A DNA stretch of 64,000 nt, from positions 258,705-322,704 of the forward strand of contig OZ025712.1 in the NCBI GenBank assembly GCA_964019335.1, written 5' to 3'. The stretch's first letter is position 1. Each line of letters starts with the position of its first letter. A program made the translations under genes and the position numbers. The notes beneath the pieces are model-generated. The model was not told the origin of the DNA, made no database searches, and worked only from the letters and a program-made list of their open reading frames with translations. Positions 31,237 through 42,020 of the stretch are shown in pieces. The stretch is from Diplonema japonicum (Eukaryota > Euglenozoa > Diplonemea > Diplonemida > Diplonemidae).

Positions 31237-31887
31237 TCATTGCTGCTTCAATAAGACGGCCCCGAACAGCCCGGCACATAACAGCCCAAAGCTCCATCGG
31301 CGTTGGGAAAGCGCGGCTTCCGCCTGAGTGCTGCCTTTCACAACGTTCGAATTTAAAAATTCCACGTTTTGTTTCCAAGAAGGGATCCCCGCGTCATATA
31401 TCTCCTTCTTCCAGATGGGAACGGTGGTTTTAAGGGTGTCGATGATAAACCGAACGGCGGCCATTGACGCCTTGTGTGTGTGTGTGTGTGTTTTTTTTTT
31501 TTTTCTTTTTTTCCTTCCCCTTCATACCACTCTGTGAGGTGAGGAAACAACAATGACCACAGAGGCTTCACAGACAGGGACGAGGCCCTTTCGGTGAACA
31601 ACGACGATGCCTTTTACGTCTTCCCATTTTTCTCGCACGCTGTCAGCTATCTTTTTCATCTCCTTCAATGCCATCTCGTCGTAAGCTTCGTAAAACAGCT
31701 CCACGACACCTTTGCCTTCAAAGTTGTCACGTGTCGTTCCGCTGAATGTCGCCACAGCCCCACAGCTCGAATAGGACACTTTACTAACCCACTCCCCAAC
31801 AGGGATCGCATCATCTGTGAGCTCTAAGAACGTATCGCAATCGGGTGCGCCCGCCAGACCCGTATATCTAGCCGTGGTATTAGGCAT
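31237..31887 (-). CDS. MOCS2B: Molybdopterin synthase catalytic subunit, MoaE/MOCS2B (2 exons)
   Basis: MoaE inserts sulfur into precursor Z to form molybdopterin, taking it from the thiocarboxylated MoaD/MOCS2A partner. Exons 31887-31528 and 31470-31237 join across a 57-nt intron to 197 residues. Family motifs are clear: CGAVATFSGTTRDNFEGK, YEAYDEMALKEMKKI, VVHRKGLVPVCEASVVI and SSPHR before the junction. After splicing come the helix AAVRFIIDTLKTTVPIWKKE and SWK. The catalytic lysine region VPIWKKE is intact. The C-terminus goes beyond the usual end and finishes with a hydrophobic stretch (SFGLLCAGLFGAVLL) followed by KQQ, which may be a membrane tail-anchor. The small partner subunit is not in this window. 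Confidence 0.92.
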
Positions 31888-31987
31888 TTTTTTTTTTTTT
31901 TTTTTTTTTTTCCTTTTTTTTTTTCTCTTCTTCCCCACCCTCTTTATTTCATCATTCGGACGGTACATTTACTTTGGATAATACACT

Positions 31988-32018
<31 letters not shown>

Positions 32019-32019
<1 letters not shown>

Positions 32020-33452
32020 CATTTTTCCTGCTCCTTCTCACGAAGCTCAGCCTTCAGTTTTTTCCTGGGCTTGTCGTTAGTTGCAGGAAACGTTGGCATC
32101 ATGTCCGTGTGTTGCGGGAGAGGTGCTTCTTCAAAGAAAGTATGTCGGAGAGCGGTTGAGGCGGTTGCCCTCTGTTGAGGGTCATAAGTCAAGAGTGATG
32201 AGAGAAGCGAGAGGCCGGACGCGGGGAGATAAGGTTTGGTAGCGTGCCCCGGTGTTGAGGAGAACAGAAGCCCCAGCTTGCTGGTGGGCGGTCCGGTGAA
32301 CTGAAGCCCGGTTTTTATCTTCGGAAGGTTGAAATACCCCGGCCAAGAGGCCTCCGCAGGGTCACCCAACACACCAAATATCAAACTGAGCTGGTTTACG
32401 TCGCTTTTACCCTGCAAAAACGCGTTGCCAAGGAAAAATTCCGCAACAATACACCCCAACGCCCATAGATCAGAGGAAATTGTGTAGTCGCGAGCGTCAA
32501 GTAGGACCTCGGGACTTCGGTACCAAAGGGTGCAGGTTCCAGGGGTGAGCACGCTCTGCTGTCCTACCAATCGGGCAAGCCTGGTTTTTTTTTTTTTTTT
32601 TTTTTTTTTTGGAAATACCCGAAATCGCAGATTTTTAAAATCCCTTTGTTCGTGTACAGCAAGTTGCTTGTTTTCAGGTCTCGGTGGATTACCCAGTTCT
32701 GGTGGATATACTCTACTCCGGTGAGCAGCTGTTGTGTCAAGCATTTAATCTGCGGCAGCGTCCATTTGTACTTCAACCCGTCCATGAGCAACCGGATATC
32801 ATGCTCCACGTACTCCATAGCTAGGTAAACAGACTCCTTGTCGGTGCCCACTACGATTTCCTTTTTTTTTTTTTTTTTTTTTTTTTTGTAAAGGGGAAAA
32901 GGGGAAAAAAAAAGCTTAACTAAAAATTACCTTGATGGCTACGATATTTGGATGGGTTAGGATGACCAAGACATCGATTTCCCGCAAAGCGGTCAGAGGG
33001 AAGCCGTCCTTTTCCTTTTCCATTTTGACTTGTTTGAGGGCGAAGATTTCGCCGGTGGTTTTGTCCTCTGCCCGCCAGACTTTTCCGAAGGTTCCCTCTG
33101 CGATCTCGTTCAGCATCTTTAAAGCGGTTATTTTTCTGCAGGACCTGATGTCGTGGGACAGCCCCGCCCTGTTGAAGGTGGTCGTGCCTTTCCTGGCAGA
33201 CCTCCGGCTGTAACTGGTAGACCGTCTCGGTTCAGGTAAAGGTTGATCCTCCTCCCCGTCGGACTCAAGCTTCCTCTTCACACCTGGTGAGGCTATGTAT
33301 AGACCATTCTCTGGTTCCGGTGTCGCTGATTGGCTCTCCACCCGCAACGGTGCCCCAGACACCGGGCTGTCTACTCCCACTTTTGCTTTTTCTTCTATTA
33401 GCGCTTTTTGCGCGCGAAGCAGTGCCGCGATATCTCCAACACTTTTCGCCAT
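32019..33452 (-). CDS. Cyclin-dependent kinase of the CDK10/CDK11 (PITSLRE) group (3 exons)
   Basis: Exons 33452-32931, 32860-32619 and 32580-32019 join to 441 residues across 70- and 38-nt introns. A roughly 110-residue N-terminal tail precedes the kinase core. Landmarks: Gly loop [11 protein letters not shown], lysine in [16 protein letters not shown], and a PSTAIRE-position helix [11 protein letters not shown], which is close to PITSLRE. Others are [19 protein letters not shown] (completed only by splicing) and [12 protein letters not shown]. The C-lobe ends [16 protein letters not shown] and MMPTFPA, as in CDK11/CDK10. These kinases act in transcription, splicing or cell-cycle control with L-type or M-type cyclins. 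Position 8 of the loop is Phe instead of Tyr, so the usual inhibitory tyrosine is absent. Confidence 0.9.
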
Positions 33453-33939
33453 TTTCTTTTTTTTTTTTTCCTTTCTTGTTTTTTTTATTATTATTATTAT
33501 TTTTCTCTCGTTCTTTTTTTTTTTTTTTTTTTTTTTTTGCAAAAACATAAATATAAAAAATAAGGGGGAGGAACAATTCACTTTTATACCCAGGTAAAAG
33601 TGGCCGAAATTTAAAAGTACAGTTTTTTTTTTTTCCCCCTTTTTTTCTTTTTTTTTTTTTTTTGGGCAGTGAGATTGTCTTCCATTGAGTTTTTTTTTCT
33701 CCTCCCAAGAAAAAAAAAAACCACCCCATTTTTTGGGGCATTAAGCAGAAATTTCCGACTTTTCTTGGTAAAAGAATTTCGGTATTTTTTTTTGGGGGGG
33801 GTACAAAAGTGAATTACCCCCCCCCCCTTTCGATAGGACCGAAACAACCGCTGCCTCTGGAATAAACCAGAGCAAGGGGGGGGGGGGGGGGGGGGGGGTA
33901 ATAATTTCAAACAAGAATTTAAAAAAAAAAAATGAGATT

Positions 33940-34443
33940 TCACGCCACACATCTTGTAAGACAAAGCCTCGTATCGGTTTGGATCGTGTTGTAAGGGTTG
34001 TGGGTTGTGGGAGGTTCAAGGAAGAGCTGGCTATTCGTCTGCACAGAGGTACACGTCGCAGGAGGGCCAAGGTGGCAACAAGGAGCGAGGCTGAGGTTAA
34101 AGGGACCGGACGCCGTGAGGCATTGCGCGCTCTGCTCTGCGTTGGTGTAGTACACATAGTTCTTGATGGTTGTAGGGCCGTATGACCACACGCTGGACTT
34201 CAAGTTGCAGGACTCAGCCGACAGTCTGAACAGAGTGTCATTCGCCTCCTTAGCAAGGCACCCGTATTGGTTCCCCCAGTACGCCCTCAACTGTACATCA
34301 CCTTGCGCAACCTCGAAGTAAGCAAAAGTCTGGTTCAACCTACTACCCCACGACACATCGCACGCCGTCACCGTAGCATTCCCCTGACACTCGTCAACAG
34401 AAACAAGCGCAGCACTCAGAATGGGAAGGATGGCTAGAAACAT
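33940..34443 (-). CDS. Small secreted Cys-rich protein, unknown
   Basis: 167 residues from the ATG at 34441-34443. Residues 1-15 (MFLAILPILSAALVS) form a good signal peptide, with cleavage likely near Ser15 to Cys19. The mature part has about ten Cys, several N-glycosylation sites (NAT, NQT, NDT, NLS) and no known fold that I can name. The frame continues upstream only through low-complexity DNA. It lies between a CDK and an orphan membrane protein. A secreted or surface role is inferred from the signal peptide alone. Confidence 0.65.
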   Translation of the reverse strand: MFLAILPILSAALVSVDECQGNATVTACDVSWGSRLNQTFAYFEVAQGDVQLRAYWGNQYGCLAKEANDTLFRLSAESCNLKSSVWSYGPTTIKNYVYYTNAEQSAQCLTASGPFNLSLAPCCHLGPPATCTSVQTNSQLFLEPPTTHNPYNTIQTDTRLCLTRCVA

Positions 34444-34561
34444 CGTTTTTTTTTTTTTTTTTTTTTTCTTTTTCCTTTTCCCACACTCGTTTGTGTTTTT
34501 TTTATTGCATTCACAAAAAAAAAAAAAAAAAAAAAAAAAAAAGAAGAATGGGGAGGGGGCT

Positions 34562-35488
34562 CTAAGGTGGGCACGACACATCAAAAGGTGACATCAAATT
34601 TCCCGAGAAAGGGGGGCGTTGTTGCGACTGGTGTTGGTGCTCATTGGTATAAGTGTTGGTGTTTGTGAAACCACGGCTCACAGGGGCTGAGAAAGCGGAA
34701 GGCCGACCTGGAGAGAACTCCCTTGCGGGTGCACGGCCTGCTCCAAACACACCATCGTTGCCATCGTCACTACGAAAGGCAGACACCGTGCTCGGATTAA
34801 GCGTAGGGCTAGTAAGATTTTCATTGAAGCCCTTTGCAGGAGGGTGGCTGGATTCACCAGTGGGAACAGGTGACAACCGGCCGTGATTCCCTCGTGCACG
34901 GCCTGAAGGGGGAGGTGAGTAATGCCGTGTAGGTGCTCCGAAAGAATGTGCGTTTTCCGCAATTCTGTCAACAAGCTTTTCATTCACCAATTGCATCATA
35001 TACCCAAATCTCTGAGAGATGTGAACGGACAGCTCCTTGGATCTGGTGAAGAACTGGTTTAAGCTTTCATTCACGTCCGCAATGTCATCCTCTGCTAGGA
35101 CATTGCACACAACACCAAGCCCACCTCCAAAAAAAGCCAGGCAAGCAGAAACAGCGGAAATGGCCCATTTAGGGTGTTCGTACCCTACAGGTACACCGTG
35201 TGGTGCTCGCCAAGGGGTAGTTGTAGCCCTCGGTCGGCCGTTATTTTCCAATAGTCTGGTCATGCCTTGTTCGGAAGTAAACCTGCTCCCACCGTCGGGG
35301 TACGGCGGCCCTTTCACTTGCCTGTGGCGTTGGGTGCCCCTATACGGGATCATCGTGCTATTTTCCCCATCGTTGTTGCCGTTTCGCGACACATTTTCCC
35401 ACAGTTTTGTTAAATACTCGATGTCCTCTGTCTGTTCGTTGTGGATGTCGCCTCGGATGCTTTGCTCTTCTTCTTGTGTTGGGTCCAT
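34562..35488 (-). CDS. Unknown 308-aa protein with one possible membrane segment
   Basis: Complete frame with its ATG directly after a poly-A run. The N-terminal 100 residues are acidic, then polar. A hydrophobic, Gly-rich segment (AISAVSACLAFFGGGLGVV) near residues 110-130 may cross a membrane or be a buried helix. A helical segment follows (NQFFTRSKELSVHISQRFGY), then a long Ser/Pro/Asn-rich disordered tail ending in CPP. There is no known domain. Codon use matches the neighbours, so it is likely real. Confidence 0.6.
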   Translation of the reverse strand: MDPTQEEEQSIRGDIHNEQTEDIEYLTKLWENVSRNGNNDGENSTMIPYRGTQRHRQVKGPPYPDGGSRFTSEQGMTRLLENNGRPRATTTPWRAPHGVPVGYEHPKWAISAVSACLAFFGGGLGVVCNVLAEDDIADVNESLNQFFTRSKELSVHISQRFGYMMQLVNEKLVDRIAENAHSFGAPTRHYSPPPSGRARGNHGRLSPVPTGESSHPPAKGFNENLTSPTLNPSTVSAFRSDDGNDGVFGAGRAPAREFSPGRPSAFSAPVSRGFTNTNTYTNEHQHQSQQRPPFSGNLMSPFDVSCPP

Positions 35489-38000
35489 TTTTTTTTTTTT
35501 TTTTCTTTTCTCTACCCGAAGTGTCTTGTTTCTTTAAAAAAATAATAATGGAGGACAAAAAAATTTTTTTTAAAAAAAATGGAACAACTGAAAGGAGAAA
35601 CCTGAGAAAACAGAAAAGAAGAAGAAAAGTAAAAAAAAAATAAAAAATAAAAAAGAATAACAGGCATAACACAAAACTAATCAAAAGAAGAAAAGTTTTA
35701 TAGGAGAAAAAGAAGAGATGTAGCGCTCCCATTGTTGGATGAGGGGGGGGGGGGGGGGGGGTGAAGATGAAAGGGGAACAGAGTGCGAAACTCACATTGT
35801 CTTTTTTAAAAAAAAAGGTATCCTTTTTTATTTTCCCCTTCCTTTAAAAGGAAAAGGAGGAAAAATCCCCAACGATAGCACAGCAACACTCTTTCTTCTT
35901 TTTCTTTTCTTTTTTTTTCCCCCTTCTTTTTTTTCTTCTTCCCTTTTTGTTGAGCTTATTGAGGATTTAAAAAAAAAAAAAAAAAAAGAACCGTTCTGTC
36001 AAAACTATTGCTCTCTGGCGCTTGATTAAAAGGGAAACCCACCACCTGTTTCCCTTCTTTTTTTTTTCTTCTTGTTTTACTCCAGCCAAAATTCTTCTTG
36101 GTGTGGTGACTACCAACGGGCCTGAAAATCTAGCAACCGCTGAGTTTAGAAAAAAAAAAGGGGGGAGGGACAAATTCCATGAAACAATCATTCGAATTCT
36201 TTTTTTCTATTGCACTAGCCCCCTTCCCCCTCCTCTAACGCCAGAATCAAAATAGGTTTTTTTTAAAAAAGAAATTAACATCTACTCAAAAATAACCCAT
36301 ATCTCGAAAACTCATTTTTTTCTTTTTTGGTACTCTTTTTCCTTAGGAGGACACAGAAATGCTGTTATTTTTTTTTTTCCAACGCAACGCAAACTCGTTT
36401 CCGGGGAGTGTTTAAAAGGAAAACTTAGTTACCAAAACAAATTTTAGAGATATGGGCGTAAATCTTTCAAGAGGGGAGAGAAGAGGGAACAAAAAAAAAA
36501 GGAGAGGGGTGGATTGAAAAAAAAAAAAAAACTGGTTTTGAACTAAACAACATAATCCTCAAAGGAGTTCTGAAAAAAAAAGAGGAGAAAAAAAAAAAAA
36601 AAGGAGGTTCTCCCCTTGCCTCGGCGTATCTTTCCCTTCTGAGGGGGAAAATTACGAGGGGGGAAATTTACGTTGAAAATTAAAAAAAAAAAAAAAAAAA
36701 AAATAGCTATTATTTTACACTGCACAGTCGCAAAGAAAAAGTTTAAAAAAAAAAAATATATATATATATATATATACTGTAAAACAAGAAATGGACGAAT
36801 GGGACAAATGCTCGCGTGTTTTCCCTCCTTCGGAGAAGAAGCACGTAGGGGGTGTTCTTGCCAAGATTCAATTCGGCCCAGCTTTTCTTAATACAGACCA
36901 AGCTACCCTGCGGCAACCTCATCCCTCCTTCCTGTAAAAAAGATTTTTTTAAACCCGAACTGACGAACGTTCGGGGCGTGCTTTTCTATTCTTCTCTCTT
37001 TTTTCTTTTTTTTTTTTCTCCCCCGCTTTCACGATGTATGTCCGTTCGTCGAATTTTGTGTTGTACAGTATATAAAAAAAAAAAAACTTTTTTCATTCTA
37101 TCTTTCTTTCTTCCCTCCCCCCCCCTTTTTTTTAAAAAAATCTGTTTCTCATTTAGGTTAATAAAACAGGGAATAATAAATGGGGGGGGGGGGGAAATAT
37201 CTATGTGCGGCAAAAAAAAATCCTAGTTCTCTCCCCCCCCCTTTTTTTCCTTCATAAATTCACTATTTTTGGGAGGAAAAGAGGGGGGAATGTGTTTTTT
37301 TCCCCTAAAAGTGTTAGCACTGGTAGCGTAGCTAAATAGCGTCATAGTATCTAATGCTAATGAATACACCCCCTGGAATTCTTTTTTCCTTTTTTTTTTC
37401 CTCGAAGGGGGGAGGGATTCTTTTTGATCCCCAGATACTATGATGCATTAGATTTCAAGAAAGGGGGGAAGGGGGGGAGAATAAACCCCCCCATCATATC
37501 TCTAAAACCTGTCAAGTCGCGCAGCTGCATTTTTTTTTTTTTTTTCCCCGACGGGGTTTTTTTAAAGATATGGCGGGGGGGGGGGGGGCAATATTAATAA
37601 TAATTAGAGGCGGGAAAAAGAAGGGGGGAGGAGACCCAGTAGCGCAGCCACACTCGGAGGGGGTGAACGAGGGAGGGTCCCTTCCCCCTTTCTTTTTCAC
37701 TCAACCATCATTGAAAGGAGAACAAGGTACATTTCAGGCGCGCGGTGCGCGGAAGAAAAAATAGGAGGGGGGGGAGGGGGTTGTATTTTTTTAGTTTTGG
37801 TTTTGTCTTGGTTTTAAAAAAAGTTTAAAAAAAAAATGCGCACAGCTACACTCGGAGGAAGAATACCATCCTTTTGCTATTTTGATATTTTTCTTGCCCC
37901 CCCCCGCTCCCCCCGTTTGTGCAATCGCACTTTGAAAGTGTTCCCAGCCCAAAGAATATTCTACAGCACGCCACAGTGGTGGGAAGGGAATGGAGGATGG

Positions 38001-38042
<42 letters not shown>

Positions 38043-38617
38043 AAGAGAAAGGGAGAAGTGCACGCTATGCTAGGCCGCTAAAGCCCCATGCCAGGCAATC
38101 TTCGGGGAGAACAAAAAAAAAAATGGGGAAGGGAAGGGATAAACATTTTCCTCGTTCATTTTTTTTCTTTATTTCTTTATTTCTTTTTTTTTTTTGCAGC
38201 CCCCCGAAACCCCATTTGCTTGAAAAAAAAAGTCAAAATTTCAATAAGACTTCTTTTTCTCCCCCCCCCCATTCCCCTTCTTCTATTTCTTTCAGATCCG
38301 TTCGAAGGACATAGAGAGAAAAAAAAAAGAAGGGGAAATAGAAGACCGGCAAGCGATCAACCGTTCAAACAAAAGTTGTCTTGACAGAAAACTAAGTGTG
38401 AAAAGGGAATGGGAAAGAACTTTTTTTTTTGTCATCAAATAAAAGGTGTCGGCAGAGAATGTGTGCACATTTGCGTGTTGTGTATAGTTGGTGTTTGATT
38501 TTTTTTTAATTGCATGCCCAAGCCACCCCCCCCCCCCCCCCCCCGTTTATTTTTATTGGTCTTTGTTTTGATTGAGACAGCCGAATATTTGTCTTCTCTT
38601 TTCCAGATCCTTACAAA
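35489..38617. other. 3.1-kb gene-free, repeat-rich region
   Basis: Dense A/T homopolymers, G runs near 35743-35761 and 37577-37588, a C run near 38525-38544 and a TA microsatellite at about 36757-36775. Short inverted repeats occur: CCCATATCTC (36287-36296) with GAGATATGGG (36449-36458), and CATAGTATCT near 37344 with its complement near 37432. A related CATATCTCTAAAA lies near 37494. The phrase ACACTCGGAGG occurs near 37651 and 37849. I see no credible gene on either strand. Confidence 0.6.
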
Positions 38618-39971
38618 TCACATAAAAACAGGTTCGTCATTCCAAGTAAAATCCCTGAATGGGTCACGATCACTGCTGGTGACATCATCAGAAAAGGACT
38701 GCTGTTTTTTTTTTTTTTTTTTTTTCCCCTCACACACACACCTGATGGGAAGACAAATCCAGGCTCGGTTTTCCAGGAGAATCCTCCTCCAACACCCGGG
38801 CAGGCGGGGGCAGCCTCTTCGCGTGCAAAAGTTCCCAGTCCATGCCCGAGAAATAAGGTAGCTTCTTGATCTGCGCGAGACATGATACACGGCTTGCCAC
38901 CTCCTTGGCAAATGCTAGCCTCAGAACCTCAAGAACTTCATTTGAAAGACAGTCCGGGAAGTCGGGTGAACTGTACAAAATCAAATCGTAGAGTTTAGCT
39001 GGGTACTCGCTGTGGAAGGGGAGCTTTCCGGTTAACATCTCGAAGAGGAGGATTCCCCATGACCACCAATCCACGGACGAACCGCCAGCTTCACCTCGTA
39101 TCACTTCCGGGGCTAGATATTCAGGAGTGCCGCAAAAAGTTCCGGCTGTTTCGTTAGGTGATTCGACGACAGTGTTCAACCTCTTGGCTAGGCCGAGATC
39201 TGTAAGAACAGCGTGGCCCTCCTTGTCCAACACCACATTTTCGGGTTTCAAATCCCGGTAAACCACATTATTGTCATGGAGGAACTGAAGCGCTAAGGCT
39301 ATTTCAGCAGAGTAGTATTTCGATTTTTCCTCACAGAATTTTTTTTCGTGGCGGAGGTGGTGGAGAAGTTCCCCCCCGGAGAGAAACTCGAGGACTAAGT
39401 GCATTTTGTCTTGGTGCATGAAGACATGGTGGATCTGCACAATAAAAGGGTGCTTCATCTTTAGCAGGATGTTGAGTTCTTGTGAAACAGATTCCTCGCC
39501 GGAAACCCGAATCTTGTTTATCTTCTTCACCGCGTACTCAATTCCAGTTTTCCTCCTTCTCACTAATGTTACCTCGCCGAATGCACCGTTTCCTATCACC
39601 TTCAGGGTTTCAAAATCGTCCGCGCAAACTGCGTCCCAGGATGCAGGGGTGCTTCCCCCTGATAGAATCCTGACGCCGGACCTTGCCAGGAAATGCAGCC
39701 ATACGGATTTATTGCCCACGGAGTCCGCGCTTAGGTGGTATCTTCTGCTTAAGTTAGGGCCTTCTAATATAAAGCCGCCTTCCTTATCGTCGTCCTTCGC
39801 CCAGGCGCCCTTAACGTTGAGGACTCCTGCGGGTTTCTCGTTGGGGGCCTTGAAGTAGTACATGTAGTTTCCGTGGATTTCGAACCACCGGCGTTTGTAT
39901 CCTTGTATCAACCCGGCGCCTTTCTTTCGAAGCCAGCCCGAGTGCGATTCGGACCCGGTTTTGTCTGGCAT
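38618..39971 (-). CDS. PH-domain AGC kinase, Akt/PKB-like (2 exons)
   Basis: Exons 39971-38742 and 38701-38618 join across a 40-nt intron to 437 residues. Residues about 8-100 form a PH domain (SGWLRKKGAG, KRRWFEIHGNYMYYFK), which should bind phosphoinositides. The kinase core runs from about residue 120: GNGAFGEVTLV, EYAVKKINK, YRDLKPENVVLD and the activation loop TFCGTPEYLAPEVI with the PDK1-type Thr. The metal motif is DLG rather than DFG. The last 28 residues, reached only by splicing, contain FRDFTW, the AGC hydrophobic motif (F-x-x-F-T-aromatic). The domain order matches Akt and kinetoplastid PH-kinases. The poly-A leader ends right at the ATG. Confidence 0.92.
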
Positions 39972-40159
39972 TTTTTTTTTTTTTTTTTTTTTTTAAATAC
40001 AAGTGTAAGCAATCTTATGTTGCTTACCCCCTCCCCCCTCCCACTTCCCCCCCGCCTCCTCCTTGGTGGTTTATTATTTATTACAAAAAGAGGGGAAGGG
40101 ACAAAAAGAAAAAAAAAGAAAACAAAGGCAAATATTCATTACATTCACACACACCCCTC

Positions 40160-41917
40160 TCAACTCGCAACGTAAATCCATATCAATCCAGAAGAGTCTG
40201 AAAAACATATTATCGGCTGAAATTTTAATTTTTCAAAAAAAATATTTTTTTTTTTTCTTTTCCCCCACCCCACCCATACCTGTGCGGAATGGAGCGCGAT
40301 AGAGGTAACGGTGTATCTAGGGGGTTGGTTTTTGTGAGGGGACGCCATCAGCTGCCTTCCATCGAGAAGGTTGAGCTCTGCGGTGAGACTGCCTGTAGCG
40401 ACAGAGTGGACGGAGAGGTGAGATGATGTGGAAGAGAACACATAAGAGGAATTCGAAGTAGCTTCCCAGGTAGTAATTTGGTATTTAGACGTGATGATAG
40501 GCTCCTGCGACCAGGACGTCCCCAACCACGAGGACAAAACGATCGCTTTATCATCAGAAGTCGACCAAAGAACCGAAAGCCCTGCAGAACCATGAAGCGC
40601 TGTAAAAGACCGAACGCCGCTTGGCATTTCAAGCTTCCGAAGAAGCTGGCCTTGCTGAAAATCCCACACCAAGAAAAACGCCTCGGCTGCTTCGGTACCT
40701 ATAGTACCCGCCAACAAAGGACGGTCCAAATCAAGCAAACTTATACAGTGAACGACAACAGACATTTTGTGGTTCAACAGCGGCATTGTGATCGATGCTG
40801 CGGGGTCCCAATTCGGTGCGAGAAACGGTGTAATTTTCACACACTCCGACGCTGTAAAAGCAAGGCACTCGTCAGTAGACCAAGAATGCGACAGAATACA
40901 GTTCACAGCCCGTGTGTGCAGATGCGTTGTGAAATGCGCCGTCACCTCGCTGGGAGTAACCTTCGCACCGATGAACCCTCCACTTGTCGTTCCTAAAAAT
41001 ACCATTTGCGTGTCAGGTGGTACCAAAACACATGCAAAATTTTCTCCTTCCGGCGGTTTTAAACTTCCGACCCGTTTCACTCGAACGGCTTGTGCTGCTT
41101 TAGAACGTTCACCTGTATTGGTGTCATCCTGCACGCAGAATGGGGTAACTACTTCTTTTTCCTCGCTTGTGAACACATAGACAAATACTATGGTTTCACT
41201 CCACAGGCACAGCGTGCAAGGATACCCACCGACTGCGACTTTATATCTGTTTACATCGCCTTCTGGCGGGATAATGTACCCAGCTTGGTGTAGAACATTG
41301 TCTTCATTGACTGCCCATTTGTACGCGCCTTTTCGTTGCAGGCAGGTCGCCACCGCTTCCTCGTCAACCACGATTTCAGATTTGTTCCCAGAGAGGTATT
41401 TTCCTAACGGTGTGCCGTCGATTGGTGTTTCCGGTTTTCTAGGTGGGGTTTGAGGTGTGTCGATGGATGAAGCATCATATACAAAATTCGGTTTCGTGAC
41501 AGGGGTAGTAGGAGCCAATGAATCCGGGATCGACCATGGGAGGTGCAACGGGTCGGCAAATGTTGAAGCTTCTCCTGGTGTCATATATGAGTCTTGGATA
41601 TTAAAGTCGATTCCTGTTTCGACGTTGCCTTCAAACTGCGGGGTGCACGGTACCATTATGGGTTGTGAGATGGATGTTGTTGCTTGTCTGCTGGCTTCTC
41701 CTCTTATTAGTTCTGTTGCTTCGCTTCCGAAGTCGCTGCCCGGGGTAGTGGTGGTTGTGTCCTGTTGTTGGTGTTGTTCGTGCTGTTGTTGCCTCTCCTC
41801 TTCGAGCCTTTTCACGATGTCGCGCCGCTTCTCCAGAAGCTTCACGATGCATAAGGGCACCGTCTCCTCCTCGCCTTCGGATTCATTCTCTTCTCGTTTT
41901 CGCTTCCGTGTTTCCAT
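40160..41917 (-). CDS. WD-like beta-propeller protein with disordered N-terminus (2 exons)
   Basis: Exons 41917-40280 and 40216-40160 join across a proposed 63-nt intron to 564 residues. That intron is a multiple of three and has no stop, so an unspliced reading is also open. Residues 1-190 are charged, Gln/Thr/Pro-rich and include a basic start (ETRKRKREE). From about 190 on, the sequence alternates short beta strands with WD-like ends (LCLWSETIVFVYVF, AFFLVWDFQQGQLLRKL, GLIWIYVA). It is likely a seven-bladed propeller scaffold, but repeats are diverged and I cannot name a family. The basic N-terminus hints at the nucleus. Confidence 0.65.
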   Translation of the reverse strand: METRKRKREENESEGEEETVPLCIVKLLEKRRDIVKRLEEERQQQHEQHQQQDTTTTTPGSDFGSEATELIRGEASRQATTSISQPIMVPCTPQFEGNVETGIDFNIQDSYMTPGEASTFADPLHLPWSIPDSLAPTTPVTKPNFVYDASSIDTPQTPPRKPETPIDGTPLGKYLSGNKSEIVVDEEAVATCLQRKGAYKWAVNEDNVLHQAGYIIPPEGDVNRYKVAVGGYPCTLCLWSETIVFVYVFTSEEKEVVTPFCVQDDTNTGERSKAAQAVRVKRVGSLKPPEGENFACVLVPPDTQMVFLGTTSGGFIGAKVTPSEVTAHFTTHLHTRAVNCILSHSWSTDECLAFTASECVKITPFLAPNWDPAASITMPLLNHKMSVVVHCISLLDLDRPLLAGTIGTEAAEAFFLVWDFQQGQLLRKLEMPSGVRSFTALHGSAGLSVLWSTSDDKAIVLSSWLGTSWSQEPIITSKYQITTWEATSNSSYVFSSTSSHLSVHSVATGSLTAELNLLDGRQLMASPHKNQPPRYTVTSIALHSAQVWVGWGKRKKKNIFFEKLKFQPIICFSDSSGLIWIYVAS

Positions 41918-42020
41918 TTTTTTTTTTTGCCCTTTTTTTTTTAAAAATTTTTTTTTTCCCCATTCAAATATTAAAATAAAAAAAAAAAAAAATTTTTTTT
42001 TGTAGTTTGTAAAAACCCTG

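Noticed and set aside
36673-37226. Plus-strand frames in the desert
   Set aside because: Mostly poly-Lys and poly-Phe from homopolymers, with no domain and no support from neighbours.
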